Positions 11,836 through 25,119 of a DNA stretch of 64,000 bases are shown here, in pieces. The translations under genes and the position numbers were made by a program. Where the stretch lies: contig OX359267.1 of NCBI GenBank assembly GCA_947179155.2, positions 41,997,792 through 42,061,791 on the forward strand. Reading direction: 5' to 3'. Below the pieces are notes generated by a model. That model had not been told where the DNA came from. It saw only the letters and a list, made by a program, of their open reading frames with translations, and ran no database searches. This DNA comes from Hedera helix (Eukaryota > Streptophyta > Magnoliopsida > Apiales > Araliaceae). Position 1 is the stretch's first letter. Each line of letters begins with the position of its first letter.

Positions 11836-14800
11836 ATGGAAGCTCAAGAAGAGAAGGTGTGTGTGGCCATTGGCAATGATCTTCAAGATGGTATTGGGAC
11901 GTTGGAGTGGGTACTAAAGAAGTGGCCTCCTCCTAATTCACTCTCCATACTTATTCTCTATGCAGTTAACAGTAATAACATGGGGAAAGATAATTATGTT
12001 TACACACCATGTAAGTATCAATTCTTTTTCTGCCATTTGGATGGATTTCATAAACTATATTACTATACTGTTTTTGTTGCAGTTGGTAAACTACCCAAAA
12101 GTTCAGTGAATGATGAGAAATCGGAAAATCTAAGGGCGTCTGAGCAAGTGAAAATCGACAAAACACTATCCAAATACATAGCCTTTTGTGGCGAGGTTTG
12201 TTATATATACACTATAATAGAAAAGGTCATACTTATATACAGATTGAGTATTAAACTTGGGAAATTTTTCTTATTTGATTACACAGGTGAAAGTTGAGTT
12301 TCTTAACATTGAGAAGTATGATGAACCCCTACATAAGATCATTGTAGAATTAATATCCGGCATTCGGATAACCAAATTAGTCATGGGAATTACATTCATG
12401 AAGTCCTCGACATGGTATACAAAATTATAAATAGCCTCCTCCTTTTCAACTATTTGTTATCGAATTTTCGGGACAAAAAGAAGCCTTTGATAAGTGGCAC
12501 TATGCCTTTGTTGTTCTTCCTTTTCAGGAAATCTAGGAATGCAAACGGTGGAACGTTTTACATTCACCGGAACAAACCTGATTTTTGTGAGTTGTTCATA
12601 ATATGTGGAGGGAAATTGGTTTTCATGAGAGAGGAAAATAATGAAGGATTTATAGAAGATGATCAAGGAAATATGGTAGGCAAGGTTAGTAGAAGGAATA
12701 GTTTCAAAGGCTGGCTGGGAAAAATGTTCCAGGACATTTCTGCTACTGAAAAATCTCCCCCGTGCTCGCCTTCTTCATCCACGAGCAACGATTCACCTGA
12801 CCAGTGGGAGAAGTATGTGGAGGAGATCGAAACTTATTTCAATCAATTGTTATCATCAAATGTAGATGAAGAAGACGGTGAGGTGGCAAATGATATCTTA
12901 TATAATAGTATCAAAGAGCAAGACATGGCACAAAATCTGGTAATTTGATACTCCCTCCGACCGTAAAAGCATGTCATGTGTAAAAAAATATAGTATCAAA
13001 GATCAAGATATGGCACAAAAATATTGTAGTACTAAAATTTGGTTTTGGAAATAAATTATCTACATATTCATGTGACAACCATTCATGTGTTTGATAATGA
13101 TGTGCTTAAGAACCAATTTTTGTGGCACAAATATCAGACTGATGCAGAAAAGATTGAATTACTGAAAATGAGAATAGGCAAAGCGCAGGATGCAATCCAG
13201 TTGCATAGAACAGAAGCCAAGACTAATGTTGTAAGGCGAGCAAAAGCTGAATGGGCTATTTCTTTATGTACTCGTCAGGTAATGAAATGTCTATAACTAT
13301 AAGCTGTATAATTTGGTCATGCTTTACCATTCCTATTGTCTATAACAATACTTATTTTCACTCCTCAGGCTGAAGAACTTGAAGCTCGTGTAAATACAGA
13401 GATAGCAAAGAGAGTTGAACAAACGAAAGATTTAGAGACTGCGAAAGAGGAACTTCACGAGATCAGAAGTGAAGTTGAAGAAAGGAGGAGAAAGCTCAAT
13501 TCAATTCAAGAACTCCAACTTGAGCTCTCAAAAAAACTAAGAGCATCCTCTTTGTCAAAATCACAAATTGAGATCATACTAGAGAATGCAGTGGGCAAAA
13601 GGGCAGATGTGGTTGAAGAGATTGAGGTTCTCAGAAGGCAAAGAGATGTTATTCTGAGCAGAGTTGAGTTTTGTAGAGAAAAAGATGCTCTAGGAAAGGC
13701 TAATGCAAGCAGGTTGACAGAGTTAAGCTTTAACTACAAGGAATTTACCCCCGAAGAAATTAGACTGGCTACTGATGATTTCTCTGAACGCTTGAGACTG
13801 AAATCTGCATGCGATTGGAATAATGTGTATAGAGGCTGCGTGAAAGCTACCACGGTTGCAGTCAGATGTATGGTTCAGTTATGGATGGATGAAGAAGCTT
13901 TCCAAACTAAGGTACATTATGATAATTAGGCCCGGATGGAATCTCATTTTGGAAAGGATGTAATAATTAGGCTCCACTGGAGGTACTCGACTGCTGACAA
14001 GATAAATAGTCACCCGTCGGTTGCCTCCTGTTTTCTCAAGTTATTAAGTCTAGTGACTAACAGATTGACCTTTATAATGTAGGTGAAGCTACTCTGCCAA
14101 ATCCAGCATCCTAATATTGTAGCGTTGCTCGGATTCTGCTCCGAGCTACAATGCATTGTGTTCGAGTATATGCACAATGGCTGCTTAAGGGACACACTAT
14201 TTTCCTCCTCCAGAAGCTCTAGGAAAAGAAACCAGGGGCTCAATTGGCATACTCGAATTCGCATAGCCACAGAGGTTTGTTCGGGCCTAAGCTTCCTTCA
14301 TCAGGCCCAACCCAGGCCCATTGTTCACAGAAACCTGAACCCTTCCAAAATCCTACTTGATCACAATAATGTTGCTAAAATTCATAGTTATAGGCTTGGT
14401 TGGTGTTATGATGAGGCTGATATTAACTCAAATATTCAGGCTTTTGGAAATCTGGTACTACAGCTTTTAACCGGCAGAAACTGGGCTGGACTTGTAGAAG
14501 AGGCCATAGTGATGGACCGAGTTTCTCTGGTTGGTGTCTTGGATGAGATGGCAGGAGAATGGCCTTTGGATTTAGCAATGGAGCTTGCTAGGATTGCAAT
14601 ACAGTGTTTGTCCACCAATGAAGGGGTAGATACAAATTTGAGGATGGGGATAATAATGAGAGAGCTCGATGAAGTGAGGAAAATGGCAGATCATCTAGTG
14701 GCAAACAGAGAATATGCTGTGGCAGTTGAAGGTGGCACTAATACGGAAAACTCGCGAAAAGTACCAAGTGCGTTCATCTGCCCCATATTCCAGGTGCACC

Positions 14801-15110
14801 ACCTAATCTTTTTTCTATTTTTGTGTATACTCCTTCCATCCCAAAATAAGAGTCTCATTTTCATAAACTACGACTGTAAATTTAAGCAGTTATGTTGTCC
14901 ATATATTTGCAGGATACAATGAAGGACCCACACTTGGCAGCAGACGGGTCTTCATATGAGCTAGAAGCCATAAAAGAATGGTTAGGGACAGGGCATGACA
15001 CGTCCCCAGTGACAAAATTAAAGCTTAAGCACAAGCACCTTACTCCTAATCACACCCTACGTTCCCTAATCCAGGATTGGGAGACTAAAAGCTTATCTCC
15101 TACTTCATAA
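11836..15110 (+). CDS. U-box domain protein with USP-like and kinase-like domains (PUB / RLCK-IX type)
   Basis: Eight exons join in frame to 806 codons: 11836-12010, 12083-12195, 12287-12414, 12528-12939, 13138-13278, 13369-13911, 14083-14793 and 14913-15110. Residues ~8-150 resemble the universal-stress-protein-like domain of this family (KVCVAIGNDLQDGIGTLEW, KLVMGITFMKSS, FYIHRNKPDFCELF). Residues ~280-440 are a long coiled coil rich in Glu, Lys and Arg. A kinase-like domain spans ~448-700, and a U-box ends the protein (AFICPIF, DPHLAADGSSYE, W, DTSP, L-PNH-LRSLIQDW), predicting E3 ubiquitin ligase activity. The kinase core is degenerate: the VAIK lysine is Arg (~489), HRD is HRN (~586-588), DFG is Ser-Tyr-Arg (~606-608) and the glycine loop is lost, so it is probably a pseudokinase. 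The open frame extends upstream without an in-frame ATG; the ATG at 11836 matches the family start. Confidence 0.9.
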
Positions 15111-15513
15111 ATGTAATCTAGTAAATACATTTCTATACATCACAAAATGGTCCTCATGCTTCCTCCTTTTAATATCGTACTTATTAATATAGTATCATTA
15201 AGGAAAAAGCACAGAAAACATGATAGGGAGATGGCAGTAAATCTTTTTCTATAAATTGAATATGACTATTTATAAAATATTGGATAATCTATATATTTTT
15301 CTCACTTGCAAAATTCAAACAAACTACGTAGCTAAATAAATACCCAACAATGTAAGAAACTCTAAATTTTGCGTAATATGAGAATGAAATGTATACTTAT
15401 CTATCACCTATTTGAGCTGTGCTGCTTTCAACCTACACTAGGCCACAATCTTAGATAGTGGCCTTGAAAATCTAGCAACTCCTTCACAGGCTATCTATCT
15501 GCAGTGCACAGAC
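15111..15513. other. Convergent 3' ends of the PUB and NAT genes
   Basis: About 400 bp separate the two stop codons on opposite strands. The stretch is AT-rich and should hold both 3' UTRs and poly(A) sites; nothing else is visible. Confidence 0.6.
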
Positions 15514-18500
15514 TCATGCTCCCAAACATTTTGCCCAGCAAAAACAGCGTGCAACTTTACTTGGCAGGGAGTAATCTGAAAGAGAAGGATCTATGGTTAT
15601 CTCTTCAGCACTTGACCATATATATACCCCTCGTTCTTCCCGGCTACCTGGTACAGTGTTGTCTAGTACAAATGCCACCAAGAGTGTCACCACCATGTTC
15701 AACGATAGAAGTGCATTTATCGCAAAGTCATACTGATACAAAACAAGAGGTCAGGTCATCACTATTACGTGGAAAGAAGAAAGAAGCACGAGAAACTATA
15801 AAAACACATTTAAATAATGAAGAGATCATAAATGCTATCCATATTGCATGGCTGCATGCTTATGTTGGCCATTTTTTACATCTGAAGATAGTCGCAAACT
15901 GATAAATATACGAAAAATATTCAGTTCTCACTTTTCGACAATCAGTTTCATGAGATATCACTTTCTTAACATCCACACACATGGATCCAGGTAAACTGAT
16001 AAACTTTCTCTCTCAACAAGCTCAGTTGTAAACAAAAATTATACAATTTCCAGAATGAAATAATTTCAGTTTACAGTGTCTGAAGTGAAAGTTAGTGAAG
16101 TCAAGAAGTTTTAACAATGAAAAATAAATGACAATGACTTACTTGTTTACTAGCAATGTGGGCTGGTCCATCTGATGCTGCTGAATAAGAAAGAAAGTAA
16201 CTAGGCAGAATCAAGATGGACTCTGGTTGATACTGTTGAAAATATGCTGGGATGGAGAAACCAAGGAAAAGAGATGCACCAACTATCATGGTGTTTCTGA
16301 AACTTGGTGTTTGAGTATATTGTAATGTTGATAGTCCTAAGGCTACAGTCAGAGCCCACATGAAGTACAGTATAGCTGCTGCCAATGCCAGTGGTATAGA
16401 AGCAAGAATTGCACCTACTTTCCCTGTTAAATACATGTCAATTGGTAAGTTGTTAACCTTCATCCAGTTAGGTTTACCAATGCATTACAAATAGTGACGC
16501 AGAGAGAGAGAGAACTAAGAAGCATATAGAAAATGGTCGACTGGGCAAAAAGTTCAAGAAAAAGAAATTGACTGATTTCTTCTATATACACCCTTCCTTA
16601 CAAATTCTACAAAGCATTGGCTTTCTAATCAATGGATTCTATAGATCTCTTTGGGTAAGAATATAGGACATTTAAACCCCAAGGAGTAGGAGAATGGCAG
16701 AGGTCTCAAGGAATAACCTCTTCCTATCTCCACAGCTGACAAGCTTACCTACCCAAAAAAATAAAAAGAAGAATTTAGGCCATTTATCTTAACAGTTCTT
16801 TTTTAGGGAAGTAACTTTTTTTTACACGACGGAGTAAATATGCATCCAACTTTATCAATTCGAATCTTCAATAAAATATAGGTTAAAGATTGTTTATAGC
16901 ATAAATAGTTTATGCAGTTGTTTCTGCAGCTTTAAATCTGCACATTCAATATCCAATCAACCATAGAGTAACCAGACTGAACTTGGCAACAATTCCTCTT
17001 GCAGAGCTTATGCTTCAACATTTTCTATAGACAAACATAACATAAATATCTGCATTTGTGAAGCATCTCGGTCACTGTACTAGGTATACGTGTCAGAGAA
17101 GTCAAAAATTCCATACCTACAAATGAGAAGAGGATCAAGAAAGCCGCTCCAAGTTCCAAAGCCCTTCGATTTGCTACCTTAGTAATGTTAATAGTGTGTA
17201 CATTCTCTGTCAAAGTTGTTGACCCAGTCCCTGAGCCCCAAAGTCCAGCTAGTACACTACAAACACCTTCCAAGCCAATTCCTCTGCTGACAATACCAGG
17301 GGTAGGAGGCCTTGAATTGATTTGCAGGGATGAAGAGTGATATGTTCCAACCTGATCATGTACAAATTTGCATCAGATTAGACTGGAGCTTTATATTTTT
17401 CAAAACAAGACTTGCAGTGATGCATTTGAATTAAAGGGTACAAACCGAATCCACTGATGCAACCAGTGACACGATGATCATGATGATTGAAGTCCTTAGA
17501 TGGAATATCGGAATACCCCATTGCAAAGGGTAGGGAATCCTGATCCATGAGGCAGTTCTCCATGCATTGGAAACATCCGTCCTGCAATGCTTCATGGTAT
17601 ATGCATGCTTTCTGCAAGCATCAATCAAGATATTGGAGCTTGGTATAACAGAGCTACAGCCTTTGTAATTGTATGCTCCTCCGGCTGTCAGAAAGAATGC
17701 ATATGCCCATGTAATGATAACACTCAGAGGAACCTGCAATGAATGATGATGTTCGCAAAAGTAATTATATAATATTTATTGACTGAACCACCAGGGAAGA
17801 AGGGAGAAATCTGTGTAAACATAATTAGTAACTCAAAGCAACAACTTAAGACTTAAGTCTGTTGATGTCCATTTCCTTTTTTGGGTGGTTACTTATATTT
17901 TGCTTTCTATAGTATATGGGATTTAGATGTTGGGGATTGGGGGATGACTTTTAAGATATACTCCCTCTCCCTCCATTGCAAAATACAAGATCAAGTATGA
18001 CCTTTTGAAATCAATTTGAGATATTTTTAAATTCAAAATTGATATGAATTAATTTAATCTTTAGTCAATAAAATTATAAATATTATCTGTAAAAGTATTA
18101 ATAATTACAAGATTTATATTATGTAAATGAATCACGTCAAAACTAAATTTAAAAATTTCTCAAACTGACTTCATACAGTCAAAATTGTTCTTATTTTTTG
18201 GGTTGGAGGGGAGAGTTAACAACGGGTATCAAGTACTGTTCTACTTAACGAAGCTTGCAGCTCCATTTATTCATCATTGCTACAGAATTGGAAACTCCTA
18301 TTTATCATATCGTCGAGGAAAGGAAAGTGTAAAATAGGGTTGACTAAGATGGAGGGTTGACATTGTTAACCATGAAGAAGAAATGGACAGGGAATCAGCT
18401 ATAAAAAAGAGAAAAATAAATAACAAGAATAAGTATATGATATAAATACATACCGCATAAATTTGAAATAGTCGTTGTCCAAAAACAGATACTCCTCGAA

Positions 18501-21480
18501 GGTGCTAGAAAAATATGCAAAAAACTAAGGTGAACATCTTGAACTTGTAAAAATCCACATAAATTAAGCCTTCAAACTAAAAAAAATCTTCATCTTCTTC
18601 CCACTGGGTGCAAAAATAGCTGAACTATGACAAGCTAGATGGACCATTAGAAATATGATTATCTTAATCTTATTTCTACGAACAACCTAAGTTTAATGGA
18701 AGTCTGCTCTTAAAGTTGCTTACCAAGGTGAAAATAAGAACCAATAGTATTTGGGGAAGGCTAATCTCCACACAACTACCAGCTTGGGGAAAACCATAGC
18801 TAAAAAAGGCCAAGCCCACTGCAGCTACAGTAGGTGCAACCACAACAGGGTTTATCAACCTGTAGCATGATTTCATAGAATAATATGTCATTTAGATTAG
18901 AATGACTTTTTTTTTTGGGGGTGGGGGGAGGTGGGGGAGAGAGAGATGAGAGAGAATACCTTAGAAAAAGGGACATCAAACCGCTGAAACCCAAGATGCT
19001 TTGGAAAGTGGAACCGACAATTATAGCCCCTTGCAATTCCCTCATTATGTGCCTAAATTTCTGTACACAATGAAATATGCCCTTCTCACTCAAATAAGTT
19101 TGGTGGAATAAATAGAATATCAGTACACAGAGAAAACTATCCTGCCCTGATGCTTTTCAACAAGTAAAAGAATTGCACAAAAATAAAAACATATAGTTGT
19201 TATGCTCTTAAAATACAAAAAACATTTCATCTGCTCAGGAACGTGCAATATAATTATAACACTATGCTTTATGAATTGATAATGCAAGTCCCGGTATATA
19301 GGCACTGAGAATAATATTTAGAGCCTAAATCCAAGGACAAGTTTACATCCAAGATAACGATATATAAATATCATTTAGTGCTTTTTCAATTATTCCTTGA
19401 GTAAAAAAAAAATTGTAAAATAGAGTGTTCACACTCCTTTGAGGCATCCGTGAAAGTTAAAAACAAAATAAGTTATATTCGTATTTACCAATTTAAGTTG
19501 TCTTACAGCAAACACTTGGCTTTCCACGTATATCCTGTATCGATATCATGGCATGTTTACAGCAAATATAGTTTTCTTCATACATATAAAAGAGTACATG
19601 TATATCAACAATAAATTGTTTGATACTGAAATGCTAAGTGCAGCTAAATATGTAACATCACTTACATGTTCGGTCAGATTTCGGTACTCCCGAGAATTCA
19701 TGATAACCAAGGCCGGAGCTAAATACACAAATGAGCTCCCTTGGACCAGTGGAAGTCGGGTACCAAAGTATGATTGCAGTATTGTGGTAATGCCAGAAAC
19801 TAACAGCATGGTGGAAATGACGGTCGCTATATCCTTCTGTCATCATCAGAAAATAGAGATGTTAATATGCAGAATCAATATCTTTCATCCAAGTTGCACG
19901 TGAAACGAAACATTACGATTTTTTAGAGAACTCATCCTCACATCAGTTCCACCCATGGCAGGTACAATGATCAAAGGGATAAAAATTAGAGACCCAGCCA
20001 GTGATATATAGTGCTGCAAACCGTAACATATAAGTGGTACTGCAGATAAAAAAACAAACTGAAAAAGATCAATAATTAACCTACATTATAGTAAAAGGAT
20101 AATATCTTCTATTCGGAACAAACATAACAGTTCCTGTATGAGTAAAAGTCTGATGGTGATGACGGATGACTGATGACAGTAGATGCCTTTTCTGTAAATC
20201 TTTGAAAGACCAAACCCAGTGTTCAGATTAATTCTTGAAACCCAAACTAGAGGCAGGATTATTCTTCCCTACTGTTATGCAGTGAATGTGGAGGTTTGAT
20301 GTTTTTCACACTGTACTCTGTTGTATGCTTTCATTAAGGACCATTTTCTGGGTTAATCAATCCCAAGTCTTGAGTCTATTGCCAGTCACATTCTAGAACT
20401 AGTCACATCAAACTAAACTAATCAGTGCCTTTAACAGTCGAAACAAATTCTATTTCAATTTCAAGTATAAAGTGTGCTGTGACCAATAATGCCACAACCA
20501 ACATATGGAAGAGTAGCTTTATTGATGAATTCTATTTGAGAACGACAAAAACCCCATTTTACTCCTTGAATTGGTCGAAGTACACAATCTTACTGGACTT
20601 CTCATAGACTGCAGCATCTCGTGGACTTTAAGTTAAAAAAAATTACACATTTAAATATGTATAAGTAATGTGATTGGATGCATTATTTAGTGAATAATAA
20701 ATGTTTCTTTCTGCCTAATTGCTTACTTTGAATACTTTCCAATTCTTATCTTATCTAGCATTCCAACCTCATTACAAATTATATAACCATAAAAATTGAA
20801 AAGGAAAACAGAAGAATTAACACAAACCCAAATCAGGAAATTCAAAGCATAAATTTATACTCACTAAAACCAGGTTTGTCTCTCATCCCACACTTCAGTG
20901 TGGATGACTGTTGCCCCCCTTCATGACCAGGTTCTTCACCACCCGGATACATTCCAATTCCCACATCTCTGTCCACATTTTCATCATCTTTCTTTGGCTC
21001 AGTGACCGGATTACTAGTTGCCGGAACTCTATGCCCATCACCATTTTTAGCCCCATTACCATTTCTATTCAAACCAACTCTTCTATCCTCATTCCCAGGT
21101 CTCAAAATTGGCTCAATCACAGCTCTATTGTTCTGATGCTCACCTGTCACTACTCCATCCCTGGACCCAAAAACCCCATCACTCTCATTCTTTCGAAATC
21201 CATGCCCAACCGCTTCAATTTCAATCCCTCTACTCTTAGTTCTCCCCAGAACCGGATCAATCTCAATCTTGGGCGACATTGACCCATTTTTCTCCATACC
21301 CTTCTCCAAATCAAACCCATCACTGTCATTCCTTTCACTATGAGTTTGATTCCTCTCACTCACACTAACCCCAGTTTCTCCAGAGAAAATAGAATGAAAA
21401 CCAGTCCTCTTGGCCCAAGACATTAACTCTCTCGGACTGTGATCTCTTCGTGGTATAAATGGCTCCATCGTGGGAAGCAT
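15514..21480 (-). CDS. NAT12: Nucleobase-ascorbate transporter, NAT11/NAT12-like
   Basis: Ten minus-strand exons join in frame to 731 codons: 20865-21480, 19942-20039, 19666-19836, 18960-19060, 18724-18859, 18454-18504, 17446-17733, 17117-17351, 16143-16423 and 15514-15732. Residues 1 to ~210 are a hydrophilic extension, Gly/Asn/Arg-rich, characteristic of the NAT11/NAT12 subgroup. The rest is a multi-pass membrane core: GLQHYISLAGSLIFIPLIIV, GITTILQSYFGTRLPLVQGS, INPVVVAPTVAAVGLAFFSYG, and the NAT signature region TENVHTINITK (~535-545), where His replaces the usual Gly as recalled for this subgroup. Family members move purines, uracil or ascorbate with protons or sodium; the substrate cannot be read here. 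The start is the first ATG in the frame (21480); a second ATG lies four codons on. Intron 6 carries a MITE. NAT11 and NAT12 cannot be told apart by eye. Confidence 0.93.
17961..18215. mobile_element. Stowaway-like MITE in intron 6 of the NAT gene
   Basis: The left end CTCCCTCTCCCTCCATTG faces a right end that, read in reverse, is CTCTCCCCTCCAACCC; the next ~25 bp are also partly inverted (AAAATACAAGATCA against AAAAATAAGAACAA). The 255-bp interior is AT-rich and non-coding. The CTCCCTCC terminus is typical of Stowaway/mariner MITEs. A TA precedes the left end, but the right flank reads TTA, so the duplication is imperfect. Confidence 0.6.
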
Positions 21481-21892
21481 AGAACTCAATTTTCTACCCT
21501 TTTTTGTATCATTTTTTTTGAAGTTTCTGAGTTCGACCCTTTTTCCATTTCAGCTTTTTTCTCAAATGGGTAACAGCTTTTTCAAGAAAATAACCAAGAA
21601 AAAGGGTTGAGTTTTGATGACAGAGGTGTCACAGTGTAAGAAAGTACTGACTATGCTGTGTCAAGTGCTAATGTTGACTGGTCTAAAGAGATGAAGATGA
21701 TGAGTAAAAGCAAATTTAGCAGCTTCTTTCTATTATGGCTTTTTGTTCACTGCTCAACCTGCTGCTATCAATTGGAGCTCTCAGTTGCAGATTTACAAAA
21801 CGCCCTTGTTAATGGCCGTTGTGAAATGAGAAAGCCATCTCAATTTGAGGAATCCTGTCACTTGTCAAGGGTAGTTGTCACAACCAGGCAAG

Positions 21893-21965
21893 AAGTTAGT
21901 GAGTGGACTCGAACCACTCGGTGACTGGGAGACACCGTGATGGGGAACTCGGGTGGGCCACGAAA
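21893..21965 (-). repeat. Possible SINE fragment or tRNA-related sequence
   Basis: On the minus strand the sequence GTGGTTCGAGTCC contains a perfect Pol III box B (GGTTCGANNCC). It follows a small stem (CGGTG...CACCG) and a GC-rich stretch unlike the AT-rich surroundings. A full cloverleaf does not form and a good box A is lacking. It may be the tRNA-derived part of a degraded SINE. Confidence 0.3.
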
Positions 21966-22813
21966 AAAAGTTTAGAAATGAGAATGATGATTATGTTGTG
22001 AAAGACACAATAAAGGTGTTCCAAAAAGCATGGATTACACTAAGATATTTTAAAACGTTAGGTTTAATTCACTTTTAATAGACTTTTATAAAATTGTGTG
22101 TTTCACACTTTTCACTTGTAGATTACCTGAGAAGAAAGAGAAAGAATTGTAGGGTTTAGCATCAATTTCGATATTATGAAGTTAATTGAAGATATTTTTA
22201 AATTAAAAAGTTGTACTATTTAATTTTAAATAATAAAATTATAAAAGTGTAAATTATCTAAAATTTGCAATTAATTATATGATTTATTATTTTTAACACT
22301 TAAATAAATTACATTCATTTTAAATTTAAGGATAAAATGCAATATATCACATATAATTTACACATTTTTACACTTCTGTCAATTTATCACGTATGATTTT
22401 AAAAAATTACATACTCTCATCTATATCTTAGCATCGTTAAATGTAGTTATCAATTGACACTAATATCTCTAACTTTTTATTAAATTTAACAAAACGTAGT
22501 CCTTATTTATCAATAACATAGTTTTTAGTCAAAATACAACATTAAATCCACATAATTCAATATATTTAAATAGTTATGTTAGTTTTTAGGAGAAGAAACC
22601 TTCTCACATAATTTAATATATTTAAATGATTAATTTTATTTTTTTTGCGATTTATAATGAAAGAGTAATTTTAAAACCAACTAAACTATGATAAACTCTT
22701 AAAACTAAAAGTAATGTAAATAAAAGTAAAAGAACAGAGAAAAATAGATCAACCCAATAATTATTACAAAATAGTAGCTTGTGTTTTTAAACTACACATC
22801 TATAAAAGTAAAT

Positions 22814-22834
22814 GACGACGACGACGACGACGAC
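22814..22834. repeat. (GAC)7 trinucleotide repeat
   Basis: Seven perfect GAC units in otherwise AT-rich non-coding DNA. Confidence 0.95.
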
Positions 22835-23761
22835 TGAAACCTTTGTCTAGTAGTAAACAAATAATTAAGAATTATGAGTTGGAAATCTATAAATTTGGTT
22901 TTCCTTAAAAATGAAGATTTTAGTCATATACATGTTACAAAACAATAAATTATATTTGTAAAATGGAAGTTCATAAAAATAAATTAGTAAAACAAAAACT
23001 AATTTTATATTCAATAGCTATTGCAAAATAATAAATTACAATTGTAAAGTTAAAATCTATAATTGACTTAGTTACATGAGAGTCTTTAATTAGTTTAAAA
23101 CTTTTAATAGAACTATTAATATGTCATATATATATATATTCAAAAAGGAATAACATTTTTCTAGCTTCGTGGAATTGTTGATAAACACTACTGATGAAAA
23201 TTTTAACTGGTCGCACATACATTTTCATGTACAACTTAATATTTTTAATCATTAGTGACACTATTAATTAGATATTAGAAGTAATAATTTATTTCTCTTG
23301 ACATATTTCAAATTAGTAATAATACAGGGCATTTAATTAGCATTTATATATAATTTTGGATAAAAAAATTTAAAGATTATATAGTAACTTTGTTATAATT
23401 ATTTTTTAATTGTATTTTTTAAGAATATGTTGTAACTTTGTTATAATAATTTGTTAGACAAATTTATGCATATATCTATTTGAAATTAATGATGATAAAA
23501 TAATATCTAATAACTGTTTTTCAATAATAATAACTAGAAAATTGTTAGGAAATTTTATTTTGACAAAACAATAATTAGTTCATAATTGTTTATAATGATG
23601 TGTTAGTCTTGATTGTAAAGTTAATGTGTGTTATATAATCTTTAATATGATAGTGTGTCTTCGTAAAGTTAGTCTTGATTGAAAATGTGTGAAACTAGAT
23701 AAATGTGAAATTATAAATATTTGTTACAACTTTGTACAATCCTTATAAAGAACAATTAATG

Positions 23762-23766
23762 TAAAA
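23762..23766. repeat. Left target-site duplication of the outer retrotransposon
   Basis: TAAAA directly before the LTR starting TGTGACG; the same five bases follow the far LTR at 43273-43277. Confidence 0.9.
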
Positions 23767-25119
23767 TGTGACGCCCCCAAATCTAGGCCCACACAGCCCA
23801 AACTTGAGTCGTCAAAAGACTACAACAAAATTATTACAACAAAGCACAACGTACAACAATACAGTGTATAATAATACACAACTAAGTCTTCACTATTATT
23901 GCCACACTATTTTACAACACGTGAAGACTAGGATAACTATTCTTCGGACTCTCACTCCATCCCCCGGCTAGACCCCGTTACGTTTTCATCTCCTGTTGAA
24001 AAACAATGGAACAAAAGAAAGGTGAGCACAAATAGCCCAGTAAGAAATATCATGACTAAGATAATGACGAATAAATTATCATTAGCCTTCAACAGTTGAG
24101 TTCTTGATAGAATACAATAGACTACAAGGTTTATATCAAAAAACTGTAGTTAAATTCTTAAACAACGTTCAGATCAATAATAGCAGCGGAATGAGCAATC
24201 TATTAGAAGAATAATGCAGACTATAATGTCCACTCGCTTCTCTTTTTAGTAAAAATATCATCAACTTTTATTATCTGAAATACCATTAGTCAAAATAATA
24301 CAACTTCACAGTTCCTGGTCATAATTATGCAGATCAACAGTTCATCTTTGCACTACGGGCCAAAGACATTCAATATAACACCAACGGTCATGATTATACC
24401 AGATTCAGCCTTTGGTCATAATCATACCAATCAACAGTTCATCTTTGCACTACGGGCCAAAGAGAACATTAACCACGTGCCATAAAAGACACCGAACAGA
24501 TGTATCGCCTTTAACCTAGTATATCGCCTTTAACCTATCATCTGTTCAACAATTATATCACATCTGTGCCCCCGGCCACAGATATTCACAACAGCTTGAT
24601 TCTTGATGATTAATACAAATAACAGTGATACAAATGATGAACAGAAGAACAGGATAAACAATAAGTATCAGAAGTTTACTTTGTGCAGATTCAAATAATG
24701 TCCAAATTGTCAACATGATGTGGAGTGAAATTTAAAAATGATATTCAAGATCCACAGTTCAGAATAACGGTTACAGTTCAATAGAAAGGTTCACGTAAAT
24801 AGGAAGGTTCAGTTGAAATAATGAAGTTCAACTATTATGGAACATATAATATTTTCAGGAATTATAAAAGCAATAGTTCCATAATAAGTTTCGATTTAGG
24901 AGTATGAAAGAAAATAATATCCCTTACCGTAGCAGGTTTGATTAACAAAAGGTGAAGGGAATTAATATCCCTTACCATAGTAAGTTTGAATAATGGAAGA
25001 TGAAAAAGATGGTATCCCTTATGAGTATAAAGGAAAATGATATCACTTACGAATATGGAATAAAAGTGTCAAGTGATAATTCGTGTAGACAAATTATTTC
25101 CACACGAGACAAATAAAAA

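Larger units (their letters stand above)
21481..23761. other. 5' flank of NAT gene and AT-rich intergenic DNA
   Basis: The first ~150 bp should contain the NAT promoter and leader (minus strand). Further right the DNA is AT-rich with a short (GAC)n tract and a tRNA-related patch at 21893-21965. A plus-strand open frame at 21658-21924 has a hydrophobic stretch but no recognised domain and runs into that patch, so I do not call it a gene. Confidence 0.5.

Noticed and set aside
21658..21924. 88-codon ORF with a hydrophobic N-terminal stretch, possible secreted peptide
   Set aside because: Its 3' part overlaps the tRNA/SINE-like patch, it lies in the NAT 5' flank, and no family resemblance was seen.
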